A stretch of DNA of 64,000 nucleotides. Origin: Pleurotus djamor. Lineage: Eukaryota > Basidiomycota > Agaricomycetes > Agaricales > Pleurotaceae. How positions within the stretch are numbered: position 1 is the first letter of the stretch; each line of letters begins with the position of its first letter. The translations under genes and the position numbers were made by a program. Location of the stretch: positions 1-64,000 of the forward strand of contig JAPEVF010000063.1 of assembly GCA_029747585.1 (NCBI GenBank). The letters are read 5' to 3'. Shown in pieces: positions 11,361-27,222 of this stretch. The notes under the pieces are model-generated. The model saw only the letters and a list, made by a program, of their open reading frames with translations. It was not told the DNA's origin and did no database searches.

Positions 11361-12149
11361 NNNNNNNNNNNNNNNNNNNNNNNNNNNNNNNNNNNNNNNN
11401 NNNNNNNNNNNNNNNNNNNNNNNNNNNNNNNNNNNNNNNNNNNNNNNNNNNNNNNNNNNNNNNNNNNNNNNNNNNNNNNNNNNNNNNNNNNNNNNNNNNN
11501 NNNNNNNNNNNNNNNNNNNNNNNNNNNNNNNNNNNNNNNNNNNNNNNNNNNNNNNNNNNNNNNNNNNNNNNNNNNNNNNNNNNNNNNNNNNNNNNNNNNN
11601 NNNNNNNNNNNNNNNNNNNNNNNNNNNNNNNNNNNNNNNNNNNNNNNNNNNNNNNNNNNNNNNNNNNNNNNNNNNNNNNNNNNNNNNNNNNNNNNNNNNN
11701 NNNNNNNNNNNNNNNNNNNNNNNNNNNNNNNNNNNNNNNNNNNNNNNNNNNNNNNNNNNNNNNNNNNNNNNNNNNNNNNNNNNNNNNNNNNNNNNNNNNN
11801 NNNNNNNNNNNNNNNNNNNNNNNNNNNNNNNNNNNNNNNNNNNNNNNNNNNNNNNNNNNNNNNNNNNNNNNNNNNNNNNNNNNNNNNNNNNNNNNNNNNN
11901 NNNNNNNNNNNNNNNNNNNNNNNNNNNNNNNNNNNNNNNNNNNNNNNNNNNNNNNNNNNNNNNNNNNNNNNNNNNNNNNNNNNNNNNNNNNNNNNNNNNN
12001 NNNNNNNNNNNNNNNNNNNNNNNNNNNNNNNNNNNNNNNNNNNNNNNNNNNNNNNNNNNNNNNNNNNNNNNNNNNNNNNNNNNNNNNNNNNNNNNNNNNN
12101 NNNNNNNNNNNNNNNNNNNNNNNNNNNNNNNNNNNNNNNNNNNNNNNNN
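11361..12149. other. assembly gap (789 Ns)
   Basis: An uninterrupted run of undetermined bases. Long open frames spanning it on the minus strand are artefacts of translating Ns. The sequence just beyond the gap is itself repetitive, which suggests that a tandem repeat stopped the assembly. Confidence 0.99.
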
Positions 12150-12157
12150 GGCCATTN

Positions 12158-12330
12158 CGTTACGTTGAGGATCACATCGGATAAGTAACGGAAGNNCGGA
12201 CATGACAGAGANAGCGGAAGCAATGTCTCNCCCNNNNTCNNACCANGCGTGTTTCCAGCCTGAGTNGGAGNACAGAACCTAGAACCTAGAACGTTACGTT
12301 GAGAATCGCATAGAATAAATGAAAGGGAAC
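12158..12330. repeat. tandem repeat remnant at gap edge (period about 133)
   Basis: A roughly 37-base element beginning GTTACGTTGAG occurs at about 12158 and again at about 12291. Both copies continue as (A/G)ATC(A/G)CAT(C/A)G(G/A)ATAA and then an AACGGAA end. The spacing is about 133 bases. Between the copies are several Ns and a repeated AGAACCT. The copies directly adjoin the gap, so more units may be hidden in it. Confidence 0.55.
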
Positions 12331-15300
12331 GGAACGAACTGGAGCGGCGCATGCAATGCTGTAAGTCCACCTCCGTCCCCCCTTATCTCGTTGCTGATCC
12401 TATTATTGTTTCACGGTTCAACGCGGGCAGCTCTATTGTCGGGACGCCGTTTCATTATTAATTATTCTGGGAGTCATGTAGCACGCGCCGTGGTGCAAAC
12501 CACATGCATGATGCAGCACAACTTCCACGACGCGTCGGGAGCCGATTTCCCCTCCATCCGCCCGCGGTAAAGACATGATAGATACCGGATAAATTAATCC
12601 ATGGTATGTCTCTTGCACAGTCAACGTCACTGGCAGGGTAATAACCCAATTACCAAAAACGGGGGACGCGCACTGTCGCACCATGCAGCATTGAATCTGT
12701 ATTTCTTCACAGGCGAACCTCTACGAACCTGTTCGCAAGCAAGTTGAATGTTCGGTTCCTGGTCGGGCCTGAGATCTCGCGACCTGAGACCTGGTGGTGA
12801 GGGCCGCTAAGCCTTAAGGACATGTGGATAGTAATTGTCCTGGAAAGCCTAAGGGACCAATTGGCATGTCAAGAGGTTGAATGGTGGCTTCGAAAACGTG
12901 GAAAACGGTGCGCACCAAGGTTCGAAAGTTCAGGACGTTCTAAGCTTCAAGCTAAGGTCCAAGGTCCAAGGAACCGAGGGGAAACCAGTCCATCCGAACA
13001 CGGTTCCGAAGGATGAACGAGATCTGGCTCGCAGAAACTAAGTATTGTACTTGACACCGCAGAAGCCGAGCAGCCACTAGTCAAGCACAAGAACTGGCAG
13101 CCTTGGAAACGAGAGAAGGACGTGATGCGGAATAGTATCTAAGAAGGGTNAAAAAAAAGCCGTTGGCGGTCCTTACTACTACGTACGAGCGAATCATCGT
13201 CGAGCGATGAACAGGTCCTGTCCGGCAGTTGATTGGATAGCGCTGGCGGAAATATTGGATGCGTGAGGCCTGGAAGTATGATGTATGATTTATGATGCGT
13301 AGCCCCATGGTAACAATGGCAACCTCGGGAGAACAGTAAGACAGATGAACGTTGAGCAGGGTTATAAGGATATAAGAAGAAAGAATAAGAAGGTAGGTTG
13401 AAAAGGAAGATTAGGGAGATGATGGAGACAGCATCAACATACCTCATGGCGATGGCGTTCTTGTGGTGTTCTAGGCTCTCTAGTGGGCCCTTAAAGTGTT
13501 ATTCGGATGCCTGCAAAGGAAAGGAAAGATCAGATCTGCCGGACTTGGGGGGATAGGGATGCGCGGATTTGTATACGTGAAACGGAAGGGAGGAAGCTCG
13601 GAAAACGGGGAACAGGCTATATCGCACGCAGTGATAGGTTCGTAGGATTCTGAGAAGTGGATGGAAGTTTTGTCCANNNNTGCTAACTAGATGGATATGT
13701 GGTGGGGAGGCGGAGAAAAGGAACTTATGAGTTTGACTTACACATCGGAAGCAGTCGAAGATGTATTGAATTTGAGCGAGCGGAGGAGCATGTCCAACGA
13801 CGANTGATGCTCCGTGAGAAAAGGAATTACGACGATAGGTTGGTGGAGGNGATTGGGGCTGGCGAAGCGCGAATTAGCGAGACGTTCGTGTGACTGTTAA
13901 TTTCTGCCTAATAGGTTATGTCAGTTGAGGTAGACAAACGAAAACCCCAAAGATAGAATTGAGTACCTAACCAGTAAAGTCCTAAAAGTCGACGTAGGCT
14001 CCACAATTATGCCGCAGCCAAAAGGGACGACGCATGGCGCGGCGTAACACCTACGGCGATAATCATCAACTGTCCAAAACCGAGCCGACGTTTCGTGTGC
14101 CCAAGACCGGTTTGGCTCCCTTGGTTTGGGTTAAGCAAGTGCTATTCTAACGTTCCTTGGGAAATGGGAAATGGAGGGAAACCTAGGGAAACTCACCCAC
14201 GGTCGCGAGAAAGGCACTTATATTGCTTCCATCACAGTTTGAATTTGATTGCTGAGAGCATGTCGCGATCATGATCGGAGCTCGCCATGGTGGCCCGTGG
14301 GTGTGAGATTTCGCGCACAAATCTCAGGAGTGAGGTACTATCACGCTTTTGGCAGCACTAAAAATGGGGGTAATTCCAACGTATTCCCGCAAGGGAGGGC
14401 GGCCAGGTTCGTCTGAAGTCAATACTTACCACAAGCAGGGGGCTTTGAACGGCCTCGAAGAAGAACAGGGTGTTTGTCCGCGAATGTAGAGAGCACTGCT
14501 CTGTAGTGAGAAGATGAATTGAGATAGGCGATACAGCGCGTGGTTCTGGGGTTCAATGTACATCTTCGCTCAGGGGTTTGTCCCAGGCTGAGTGTTCGTA
14601 CGTACAGACTTGGAGGAAGTAAAATGCCACTACCCAATAGGATTGAGTTACTAGCATCCGAGGTGGGGCGAGACTTGGAATCCGCATTTAGAAAAGTGAA
14701 GAGAACACCAATGAACGGTACCAAGTGGGTTTAGCCACTGTATAATGAGGATTAGCCGCGTGCGTCAATCAGGGGAATAGCTGCCGAAAGAGGGAGATCA
14801 CCATGGGTTGGTGGGCTTCGGCGAATCCGAGCACAGGAGCACAGGATGGCGAGTATATCGTGTCGACCTTTGGAGATATGGTTCCTTGCGGTGTGCATTG
14901 ATTATTGATGCCGAGGGGGCATGTCGGGTATCTGATGTAGTACTGGCAGCAAGTGAACCCGGTACAAAGTAGGATGAAGGGTGTGGAAGACAGAAGCGCG
15001 GCATCAGGAATCACATCGCCGGCAGAGAGACGGATAGTGACTCTCTGAAATGGTAGGAAGCTAATCTCGGTTCGGAAGTACCATCTGAGTCTCCATCCTT
15101 GGAGGTAGAAAGGAGCAAGGTCCACCAAGGCTATGGGGAAGCGCAGTCCGGCTGGTTGAAGTAGTAGTCATTCCCGAGGGAGCTCGTGCCTGCATATGTC
15201 GACTGGAGCTACTGCCGCTGCCGGTACTGATTTATCTTCGGGACTGGCGTTGACACACCAGCATGGTGGGCGCATTCGCAGGACAAAAGAATCCCAGATC

Positions 15301-16532
15301 TGAGAGATGGCGGCTTATGCCGCAATGCGCTTCCACTGCTCGTCATCGTGACGAATGGTCTTGCAATGGTGCCGAAGAAGTAGGGCTCGCGAAGCCATGA
15401 ACTCTGGGGCCGAAGTGCAGTGAGAACTGGTCATTTTATGGCCCTATCACTACAGAGCACGTTATCCTAACGAAGTAGAGTCCTTCAGGGATAAAAAGGA
15501 CCATGTCAGGAGAGACAGCCCGGGAAGCGAGCATCCTAGAATAACTGACCTGGGCAGAGCTGTGCCCTGCGGATGCGGACATCATACTCGAGTATACATA
15601 TGCGTCACGATCTAGAGCTCGTCGCCAATAAAGCGGGCAAGAAGCCCGATTCGTTTAAAACCGATGGGCGAGGTACAGCATCGGAGGCAGCAATTGATGC
15701 CATGACCTTTACAGCATCGCTGCGAAGATGTCATTGTCATTACCACGGGAGATGTGAAATCAAACTATAAAGGCACGAACCGTTTGTCCAGACGGATGAC
15801 GGCTCGAGTGTGGTCTTCGGCTATCCAGAGAATATCGATGTGCACGTTTGACATGACGAGACCTAGATTGGAAACTATGCATNCTTGGATTNTTTGTCTC
15901 AAGAGTGATGCGCCTCCCAGGGATCCAGAGTTCGTTTCGAAGCCGAGGAGGACGTAGTGCCAGCGNGACGTGTGTATATCCGTATGCTTGCGGGCATGTG
16001 GATCCATGTCGAGATGATGGTGGTTCGGGAAGAAGAAGAGACTGGAGGAGATGAGACTTTGGCTGTCGGACACGTGCTCGCCCCTATCTTCAGAGGCGCT
16101 CCCGCACAGAGTCGAGGAAAACTTTGTCCGATGAAGTCGAAGGATCCTAAGTAATGCAATTGGCCGTAATGCTGATAATGTCCTAGTGCCGCCCTCGTTT
16201 GGTTTGATTTCAGGCGACCCTCCTCTCCCATCCGGACTGGGGATCTTCGAGTCCTCTGTATCGTAAAAAGGATTCTCAAGCCGTCATGTAGGGATTCACC
16301 GTTACTCTAGCGCCTCCGAGTCGGAAGGTGGTTGTGAGGAACATTGGCAGCCGCGGCAGAACAAACTGGTAAGTAATCGCAGTTAGGGGCTCTCGACCGA
16401 TTACGTGTATGAATGTGGGAATCCTGGCTACAGCGGCCATCAGGGTCTCTGGTTTTCTTAGGAGGTCGTGATGACTTGACCACACGCTCGCGCCGACGCT
16501 GTTGACTTCGACGACGAGACCTCAACGACTTG
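12331..16532. other. 4.2-kb region without a convincing gene
   Basis: No domain, catalytic motif or coherent exon chain could be supported. Frames open for 60-125 codons exist on both strands (minus 14769-15128, minus 15765-16073, minus 15899-16279, plus 15957-16154), but they overlap each other antisense and none has a recognisable motif. Scattered Ns (13150, 13677-13680, 13804, 13850, 15883-15892, 15966) would break any real frame. It could hold a degraded gene or mobile element, or a fast-evolving gene with short exons. I cannot tell which. Confidence 0.45.
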
Positions 16533-19300
16533 ATGGCACGCAAGCTCAAGTCTCCTGCGGCATCCCGTTCAACCTCTGAGCAGACTTGCTGCGGAGTCAT
16601 CCAGGAAACCAAATATCAAGTTCGGGAAAAGCGTGCTCAGAATACGAAGCCGCAACCATGGATAGCGTTGAAGTTGATGGTCTTCATCACCGTTGGCATC
16701 ATGGGATATGGTGCATATGTCTACATTGGCCGATTCTGCGTGCCCATGCTCATCATGGACCAGAATGCTTTGGGTAGCCGAGCACTTGGAAGTGAGTTTC
16801 TGTGACATCGTTGCCTTTAGGAAGCACTGACTAGTCCAGTCGTATTCCTGATTATTTTTGCGCCATTCCACTTGGTTATGATATGGGCCTACGAAAGGGT
16901 AAGTCCGCCATAAACCTCAGCTTCCGATCGAGTTTATGACGATGTATTCAGGTTGTGGTTACACCTCCAGGTTATGCTAAGGATGTGGGTGCTCTCATCC
17001 AGTACAAACTTGCTTGATTGACTGACCATGGTCCTTCTCTCAAAGTACACTCCACAAACCCCCCAGCCAATGATTCCTCCCCCACCTGCGCAGCCAAATT
17101 ATCCTCTTGAACCTCCGGATTCACAGACAGTCGCCGGACCCCCATATGTGAATCAATCCCCCGCTATCCCGACCGTGAACTTGTCGCGGCCTCAGTCACA
17201 AATCGCACCCAGTACACCCTACTCCACCACACGAAGCTCCACTCATAATAGCCTCCCTTCACGGCCCCAGCAGTCCCATCGCAGCCCTTCACACCGAAGC
17301 CACCAAATCACACCGAGCCAGTCCACGAGACCATCGTTATCCCAATTGCACCCTGATCTAGAGTATAGAGCCTCTCTGGAGGGTTCTTTACCGCATGACG
17401 GCTCTATCCCCGGTTCAAGTACACACCATGAGGGACAGCAGCCCAAACCCCCTCGCATACCAATGTCTCCGCCTTCACGGCCGAACACGGATGACCTCCC
17501 TCCTCCTATGTATTCTAGACATCCTCGCACGACCCCGATATTGCTTCCAGAGTATCGTTATTGTTCGCGAGATTGCATCGTCAAACCCCACAGAGCTCAT
17601 CATTGTCGGAGCTGTGGCACGGTCAGTCTTATCTTCCTTTTCGTTGATTATCTTACCGATGGTGTATTAAGTGTATACTTAAATATGATCATCATTGCCC
17701 TTGTGAGTGGTTTGTGTCCTACCGACTGAGCGTTACCACTCATCAGCTTCATCTCAAGGGGTTGGTCAGTGCGTTGGCGCAAGAAACCAAAAGGTTCGCG
17801 CAGTTCTCCTTCACTCGTTTGGCTCCAAATAACCCAGTATATCTACGCAGTTTTTCGTCAATTTCCTTGAATGGGCGTTCATTGCTTGCTCTTGGATATT
17901 TGCTACCCTCCTCGGGCTTAATGTCAAGGCAGCATCTCGGCCTGCCTACGAGATCGACCCTCAACAAATTGTCGTCATAGCCTTGTAAGTAGAGGCCCTC
18001 TTCTGCTGGATTCTAGAGCTCAATCAGTCCAATTTGGTTCTCAGCTCTGGCTTGTTCATCTTGTTTAGTCTCACCATGTTGATAACGCAGATACGACTAA
18101 TTTTTCTTAATCAAACAACCGTGGAGTCCCTTCAGGCCCAGCAAATGAAAGAGCGGGAAGACGTGGTCCTGTCACGATTACACGGTTGGTGGCGGTTTAG
18201 GTGAGAGTCCCCCGTTCCATTTGAGGCAAAGTTGCTCATTATCGACGGTTTTTGATGCACTTCCCTAACTGTGTTCACGATTCTCATTGTCCCTCGTTGC
18301 AATGCGGTCCTTCCCCGTATTTTCACTTTTCATTGCTTGTACCGGTGATATCCGCTGACGGCATTGTATCCCTCCTCCTCCCTTCGAACCGAACCAATTG
18401 ATTCGACCACACACGCTCTATTTTCTTTTCATCTCCGGTCTTGCATCTCATTATTTCCTGATGGGCTCCTCAACATTGCGCCTATGTTGGCGTGGGTTGG
18501 TTCTCGTGGGCTCATGACGTTCACGTCCATGATGTCCATCATTTGTTTCTCGTGAATGTCTCTCTTAGAGCGAGACGCCTGACAAGAACTCAATGGAACC
18601 AGGAATGGGGCCGCATCGATTACGAGGGTAACATATGGACTCTGGGAAGTCCACGGGCCAATTGGGAGGCTGTGATGGGTTGGAAGTGGTATGAGTGGAT
18701 ATGTAAGTAATTCATTCTTGTTTAGGTTCTGTTCTGCTCCTGGTTCTTCTCCCGCTTTTCATTCTTGTCGGCATCCCTTCGTACTTCGTAACTTGATCCT
18801 AGCGCCACTTGGCGATGGCTCCCAAGGACCGGTACAGGTGAATTTCCCAGTGGTACTACCCCATTTTTGCGTTTCCTTATGGCATTCGCACCTCATGTTT
18901 GCCATTGCATGACCGTGGCCACCAGGTGTGGGCACATAGACCACTTTGGTGGTTGCTTATCGCAAGCAGCTTTCCGAACTTGGCTACTTCTCACATGTTA
19001 TCGCAAATGGCGATGCTATCTTGGTTGGATCAAGCCGACATGGTCATGGGGATCAACATAAACCAACTTGGGCTTTATCTTATATACCACCAATGGGATC
19101 CTCTTTGCTCTTGCAGCAATCGTGTTCCTTTCTTCTACTCACTCATTGCGATCACTTACGAAGATATTCTTTTCACAGTGCCGATTGGTCGCGGTCCTAC
19201 TGATGGACTGACATTCCCGGTGAATCCAAGGTTTGATGAGCAAGGTCGATGGCGCCGGCGTAAAGATTGGCCAGAGGAGCTGCAAGGACAGCGTCCATAG
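16533..19300 (+). CDS. DHHC-type protein S-palmitoyltransferase (PFA family)
   Basis: Ten exons (16533-16791, 16840-16898, 16952-16984, 17046-17621, 17672-17702, 17759-17793, 17851-17984, 18045-18200, 18569-18702, 19179-19300) give 512 residues. Two N-terminal membrane segments (LKLMVFITVGIMGYGAYVYI and IVFLIIFAPFHLVMIWAY) precede a Pro/Ser-rich cytosolic loop of about 190 residues. The zinc-binding Cys-rich domain follows (KPHRAHHCRSCGTCILKY) with catalytic DHHC at about residues 315-318, then two more membrane segments. After these come the family's TTxE motif (TTVE), a GSPRANWEAVMGWKWYEW segment and an LPIG...FPVNPRF tail. The enzyme self-acylates on the DHHC cysteine and transfers palmitate to protein cysteines at internal membranes. 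The last two introns are unusually long (368 and 476 nt). Which yeast Pfa protein is closest cannot be decided by eye. Confidence 0.93.
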
Positions 19301-19734
19301 CGTTCAGCATATCTGTATTCTTTATCTCTGGGACTCTCTCATCGTTATACACATAGCATAGGATTTTCATGCATGACGTCTGTTCCTATCTACGTCAGAC
19401 GATTGTGTTGACAAGCGCAATCCCTGGTGATTATGCCCTGGTGACTTATAATCAGATTTTCATTGGGCTAGCTGCCGCGGCGTTATTGACAACTAATCGC
19501 TAAGTGGATGGTCCGAGGATGGCATTGGCATGTCGGGCGGAGCCTGGCAAGGAGAGTAGAGGGGGCGTGACAATATCCATTTTGCGATTAGATTTCTCAT
19601 TTAACGGGGTTACGACACTTCTTACCCCTCTTGAATTGAAACCACCACCATCGTCGGACGACTCCAAACATTCACCCACACATCTATTTTCCGCATCCAT
19701 TATCCACACCCAGTTACGCGCATAACATTGGAAA

Positions 19735-22069
<2,335 letters not shown>

Positions 22070-22968
22070 ATACCTATCAAACCCGGACCGTGGACATGAA
22101 CTGATCCGAGCTGAACGACATGTATCGCTAGTTCATCCATCCATTTCCATTTCGCTTCCCCTCAGTACACATTCGCGTCCTCTATCACGCACGCACATTG
22201 TATTTCTATAATTGTTATGACATACGATGATGACATCGATGACATCCTACAAGTACTCTAGAAATGTCGAGCACCTCGTAAGGCCAGAATCCACAACAGT
22301 AAGTATGAGGAGACGACCGAAATTAATGCTGCAGATTTGATCTTCCCTTGCATTAGCAACTCCTCTGATCGGTGTGAGAGAATGAGCCGAATGAGGAGTG
22401 AATAGAAAAGGGAAACAGAAGCCATCAAAATGTATTTATAGAAACGGGACGTCCCAAAGTGCTTCCACGTTTGGGGAATAGGAATAGAACAGAATCGAAA
22501 CTTGGAGGAGAAAGGTTGACGAAGATGAACGTTGAAAACACAAAACAATTTCAGAGAAAGTTAGAGAAAAATTTCTCGTTCCCTTGGGGTATCCTAGAGC
22601 TTTAGGGCAGGCGAGTGGGCGATAGGGGCCAATTTGTTTGTACGGAGAGAAAAGTCGCACGAAGAAGTCAGTCTCCGAGAATATCCCACTGACCACGCGC
22701 CAGGCCCGGGTCTCTTTTTCTACGCGTCTTTCTCGACGCCGACTCGGTCACAGACTCTTCTTACGAGGCGATCTCCCATTTTGGGTGTCAGTTTGTTTGC
22801 ATGGATTCCGGTCGGAAGTTTCTGGCCAATAAGCCACAACGACGCTCCGGACCGAAACCGTCATCAGCGTATGTCCCATGCTTTTCCATTTAACTTTTCC
22901 AATTACGCGATTCAACTCGTACGACCATCACCCACGACTGACGAACACAAAACAACAGGTTACGAACC
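22070..22968. other. intergenic, OAT 3' flank and CHO2 promoter
   Basis: About 900 bases lie between the OAT stop and the CHO2 start. Short frames on both strands here show no conserved feature. I looked for an inositol/choline-type E-box element and did not find a clear copy. Confidence 0.55.
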
Positions 22969-25900
22969 ATGTCGCCATCGTCCCAGACGTTGAGGCAGCG
23001 CCATCATACCAGTCCCTCTGCCAAAGAATCGTTTCAATCGCGCTCTCCTAGCTCCGGAGAACCTGTCAAGCAAAATCAGGATGAGGTTGTCTGGGGAAAG
23101 ACTCCAAGCGGCGAAGGTCAGTGTATCTCCATGTCATTCACGAGCTTTTCGAATTTGTAGGCTGATATCAAAACCAGTGTTCCGAGTTCCTGTAACATAT
23201 GATGTTTTGACGGCACTGTTCCATCCATTCTATCCAAAATCGCATCTCGACATCTTCAATCTCACTCTGTTGGGTCTACAGCTTGTTCTTTTTGCTGTTC
23301 TTCCTCGATCCTTTGCTCGCATCTTTTTCCTGGTCTATTTCGCGTTCTGGAGGGCTGCCTACGACGCTGGATTGGGCTGGGTGCTGACGCAACAGAGCAA
23401 GAAGAAATGGATTGTCAAGCAGGTTCAGAGGCTTGGATGGCTCGATGAGAAACGCTGTCCTCGGATGCGGGCGTGGATCAGGGACCAACTCAAAGGCAAG
23501 ATGGGCAAGGACTACTCTTTCGACGTAGGTCTCCTTTTCCTTGATTACGATGCCACGCATGCAGTAGCTAATCCCACCTCACCGACACCAGGAACTCCCA
23601 ATGGAATACAATACATGGTTGCTCTTCAGACAATTGGTGGATGTTATCCTATTGAAGTAAGCCTCTTCTCACCGTGTCAATCGCGTTGTTCGCTTATCCC
23701 GGCAATTAGCGATTTTTTGTCCTATTGCATGTTCGCATTTACGTGTTTCCGCGTCCCTCAAGGGCTGTCTCTACCCACACATGTAATGAGGTAAACCCTA
23801 TAGCTTCCTTACGCGTGAACTCCTGATATAAAGATGGCCTTACAGGTGGTTGGGGGGTGCTGCTCTCGTTCTTTTCAACCTTTGGGTGAAGACCGAAGCT
23901 CATAATGTCGTCAAGGACTTTGGATGGTACTGGGGAGATGTCTTCTTCCAGCGCGGGGCTCTTGTATTCGATGGAGTCTTTGAGTTGGCACCACATCCCA
24001 TGTATTCTGTCGGTGCGTGCATATTTCCACGCCTATATCCCCTTTTACTGTTTTACTGACTATGTTGACAGGTTATGCTGGATACTATGGCCTATCTCTC
24101 ATCTCTGGCTCGTACGCGGTCCTGTTCGTCAGTCTTATCGCCCACGCTGCACAGTTCGGCTTCTTGGTGACCTTTGAGAATCCTCGTAAGTCCTGCTTGG
24201 GCGCTCGTAGCCACGTGGTTTTGAAGCGCCCATCTTCAATCTGCCATCCCTTGCCTTTGTTGATCATTTGTCATATCGCCATCTAGACATCGAAAGGACC
24301 TATGGGCAACGCAAACTAATTGCTCTGCGCACACCCGTCCCGCAGTCGCAGAAGGCAGCGAGTTCTCTAGCAAATGCCACTCCTCGCCCACCGTCACAGC
24401 AACCAGCGACTGCAGCCGCTGCAGCAGAAGCCCGAAGCGATTTTGAAGACATCCTTTCAACACCTTGCGCTACAGAGGGTGATACTGCCACAGACACCGA
24501 ACTTGATACAGAAGTTGAACAGGACGATGTCGCGCCTACTGACATCATGCGTCAGGACAAGAAAGACAAGATCGGCATGGCGTCTGTTGGTAAGGAATAC
24601 GCCACCGCGTTCTCGGTTATAAGCGAAGCTTCAACGCCTCGCAGTGGCCAGGCCACACCTGCGTCTGATGGCCGCAAGCAAGTCTCACAGCATGATCTAT
24701 TCCACAAATACTTCCGGAGGGATGCGGTCGTTTTCGTCAATCTCGACCTTTTCCGGTGAGTTTAATCTCATTTCCTACTTGTCTCTTTACTCGCTTGAAT
24801 TTTCCAATTTCTAACGGTGTCCTGGTTTTAGTGCGAATGATTTCATGTTCACGCTCTTGATCATATATTCCGTCGTATTTGCACTCATCCCGTTCTCGAA
24901 GATGTCGAACCAGATGTTACTTGTGCTGTATGCAGGCCACTCTCTTGCTTGGTGCCTCTTCCATTGCTTCGGCTTGGGCTGGGTCTTGAAGGCGCAGAGT
25001 GAAAGGAAATTTTTGGTCAGGCACTTCTTGCGTAACTATTACTACGACAACGTACATGGTCGTGGAAATGGCAGGGCGAATGGCCGCGCGGACGCCATCA
25101 CAGAAGCCTTTTCGAATTGGAAAGCTGTGTACAACCTCAGCATGTGCATGACTAATGGTATTTTTGCTTCGACTGGCCTCTTTTTCGCTTCTGTTGATCG
25201 GCTTTCCTTTAGTAACATTCTTGAGCGTCGTGTGGAAAACCTACTCTATCCCAAATGACTGGACTGTCGGTACGGAGTTGCTGAAGCATACCGTTGGAGT
25301 GGTGTGTCTTCTTATTTCTAATTCGTGTCCGCTCGAGATAATGACGCTCATCCACCACCCCTAGATTCTTTGCGGTCTTCACGTTTGGTCCACTCGGGAA
25401 TCCTATGAAGTACTCGGCGTCTTCGGTATCACCCCTTCTTACTTGACCCCACCGTCCTTTGTTGTGCTCATTTCCGCTTTCTAGGCTGGTTCTTTGGAGA
25501 CTTCTTTATGGAGGAATTCCCCACCAACCTCGAGTATACCGGCATCTACAGGTAAGCTCGTTCCGATGGTTGTCTGATATGAGAGCCTAAAGGCTGTTCA
25601 TATGGGTGTCTTATTACTTTGACTTTGCTTTACTTACTAAACCTTGTTTCTGCTTGATCTTAGATATTTGAATAATCCCGAAGTCATGGGAGGAGCTGCA
25701 TGGTTCGGCGGAGCTCTGATCAGCGGAAGTAAATTGGTCTTATCGTTGGCCGTCATGAGGCACCTTTCTCATTGGTGGTTCTTGCGCTATGTTGAGAAGT
25801 TAGTCACGTTTTTTTGTTTCATTCCCTTCCTATCTGACCCCGCACCCTTCGTTGCTTTTTTACAGTCCGCATATGCGTAAACTGTACGGCGATTCGCTCC

Positions 25901-27222
25901 GCAAGGACGCCGGCTTTGTCAAGGTGATGAAGAATGTTGCCAGCCGGAATGCACGGCTGTTGGAGTCTCGAGCCGGTAGACATGCGCCTGAGCTACGCCG
26001 CGTAGCTAAGGAAGTGAAAGGAACTTTCGATAAGGTTTTTGAGGAAACAGCCGAAGCTGTTGAAGATTTCCTTGCGAAATGTAAATCATCTGCCGTCATG
26101 CTTCCTTTGCACGCGCCCCGCCGTTAAGCTGATCTCATTTTCATCGTTTCACAGCCCGGCCCAAGATCTCGGAAGTCATGCAGGACACAAAGGTTTTGCT
26201 CCAACAATCTAGAGAGCGTCTTGTGATCACGTACGTGTAACAATTGCTTTGTCCATGTAGTCTCATGATTTTCATGTCACATCCCTCCAGTCGTGTTGCA
26301 GGCGATATCTCGGCGTACGACACTTCCAAGTACAAGCTCTCCATTATTCCCAGCTCGTCCGATGGATCTCTCCGTTTCTACCTTGGGGAACCGATCAAAG
26401 TACGGTGGCAGGCTCCTTCCATGCACTCTCGGCGTGATTGGATCGGAATTTATAGAGTACGTGAATATTTCATTTCTGAGTTTCGTTTGGGTGGTCAGTT
26501 TACGTTTTTGCGATATTCAACCAGGTGGGTGCCAACAAGTCGAAACTTGTCACGAAGGTTTCTTCGATGGGAATGTGGGTTCCTGTATATGACAATGAAT
26601 GGGATGGCGATATACCCGTGGGTCATGATAAGCCCGTTGCGCCACACCAGGAAAGCGAAACGGGCTTGGTCGTCTTCAAAGGAGATACGCTGCCTTGGCA
26701 GACTGGAAAATACGAGGCATGTAGATTGATTTATGTCCATTCCTGGCTTCTTTTGCTTACGCTGTTTTGACCCTCCCATAGATGCGTTATCACCACGATG
26801 GAAAATATAATGTGATGAATGTCGATGGTCCTCTCGAAGTTTACGGTACGCACATAGGNTTTTTTAGGGTTTTGGCGCCCCGAGCTTATTCTTTCATGTC
26901 TTTTGCAGTGAATAAGCCGACTGCGCTCGACTTTACGTCCGTCAGGGCCAGCCTTATGCAAATCGTCCCTCTGTGCCTCGATTCCGACCCTTCCTTGATC
27001 CCGCTGTCTTGCAAAAGTCCTCAGACGTCGGAAGATTCGGAGCAGCACGGTGGCCGTGATCCCGATGATTTCACGTTCTGGTCAGAACGCCAGGCGAAAC
27101 GGATCAGTTCTGCGATCAAGCAGACGTTTGACGAGGACTACGCCCCGGAGGTTATCGTTGCTGATGCTAATTTGACTGCTTTGGCTAATCGGATATTACT
27201 TTCCAAAGAGATCTCAGCGTAG
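22969..27222 (+). CDS. CHO2: phosphatidylethanolamine N-methyltransferase Cho2
   Basis: Seventeen exons totalling 3096 nt give 1031 residues, a normal fungal Cho2 length. The enzyme uses S-adenosylmethionine for the first methylation of PE in the ER, on the de novo route to phosphatidylcholine. It has multiple membrane spans and two copies of the Cho2-type methyltransferase module. The first module carries [20 protein letters not shown] and the second carries [21 protein letters not shown] Ser/Pro/Thr-rich loop of about 150 residues (24330-24720) separates the modules. The C-terminal part ([35 protein letters not shown]) is the soluble tail typical of fungal Cho2. One intron (26717-26781) begins GCATGT rather than GT, yet phase and family similarity both require it. 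The start at 22969 gives a short Ser-rich cytosolic leader before [17 protein letters not shown]. Confidence 0.96.

Noticed and set aside
11255..12370. Long minus-strand open frames (289 and 371 codons) across the gap
   Set aside because: They are open only because Ns are translated as unknown residues; there is no sequence behind them.
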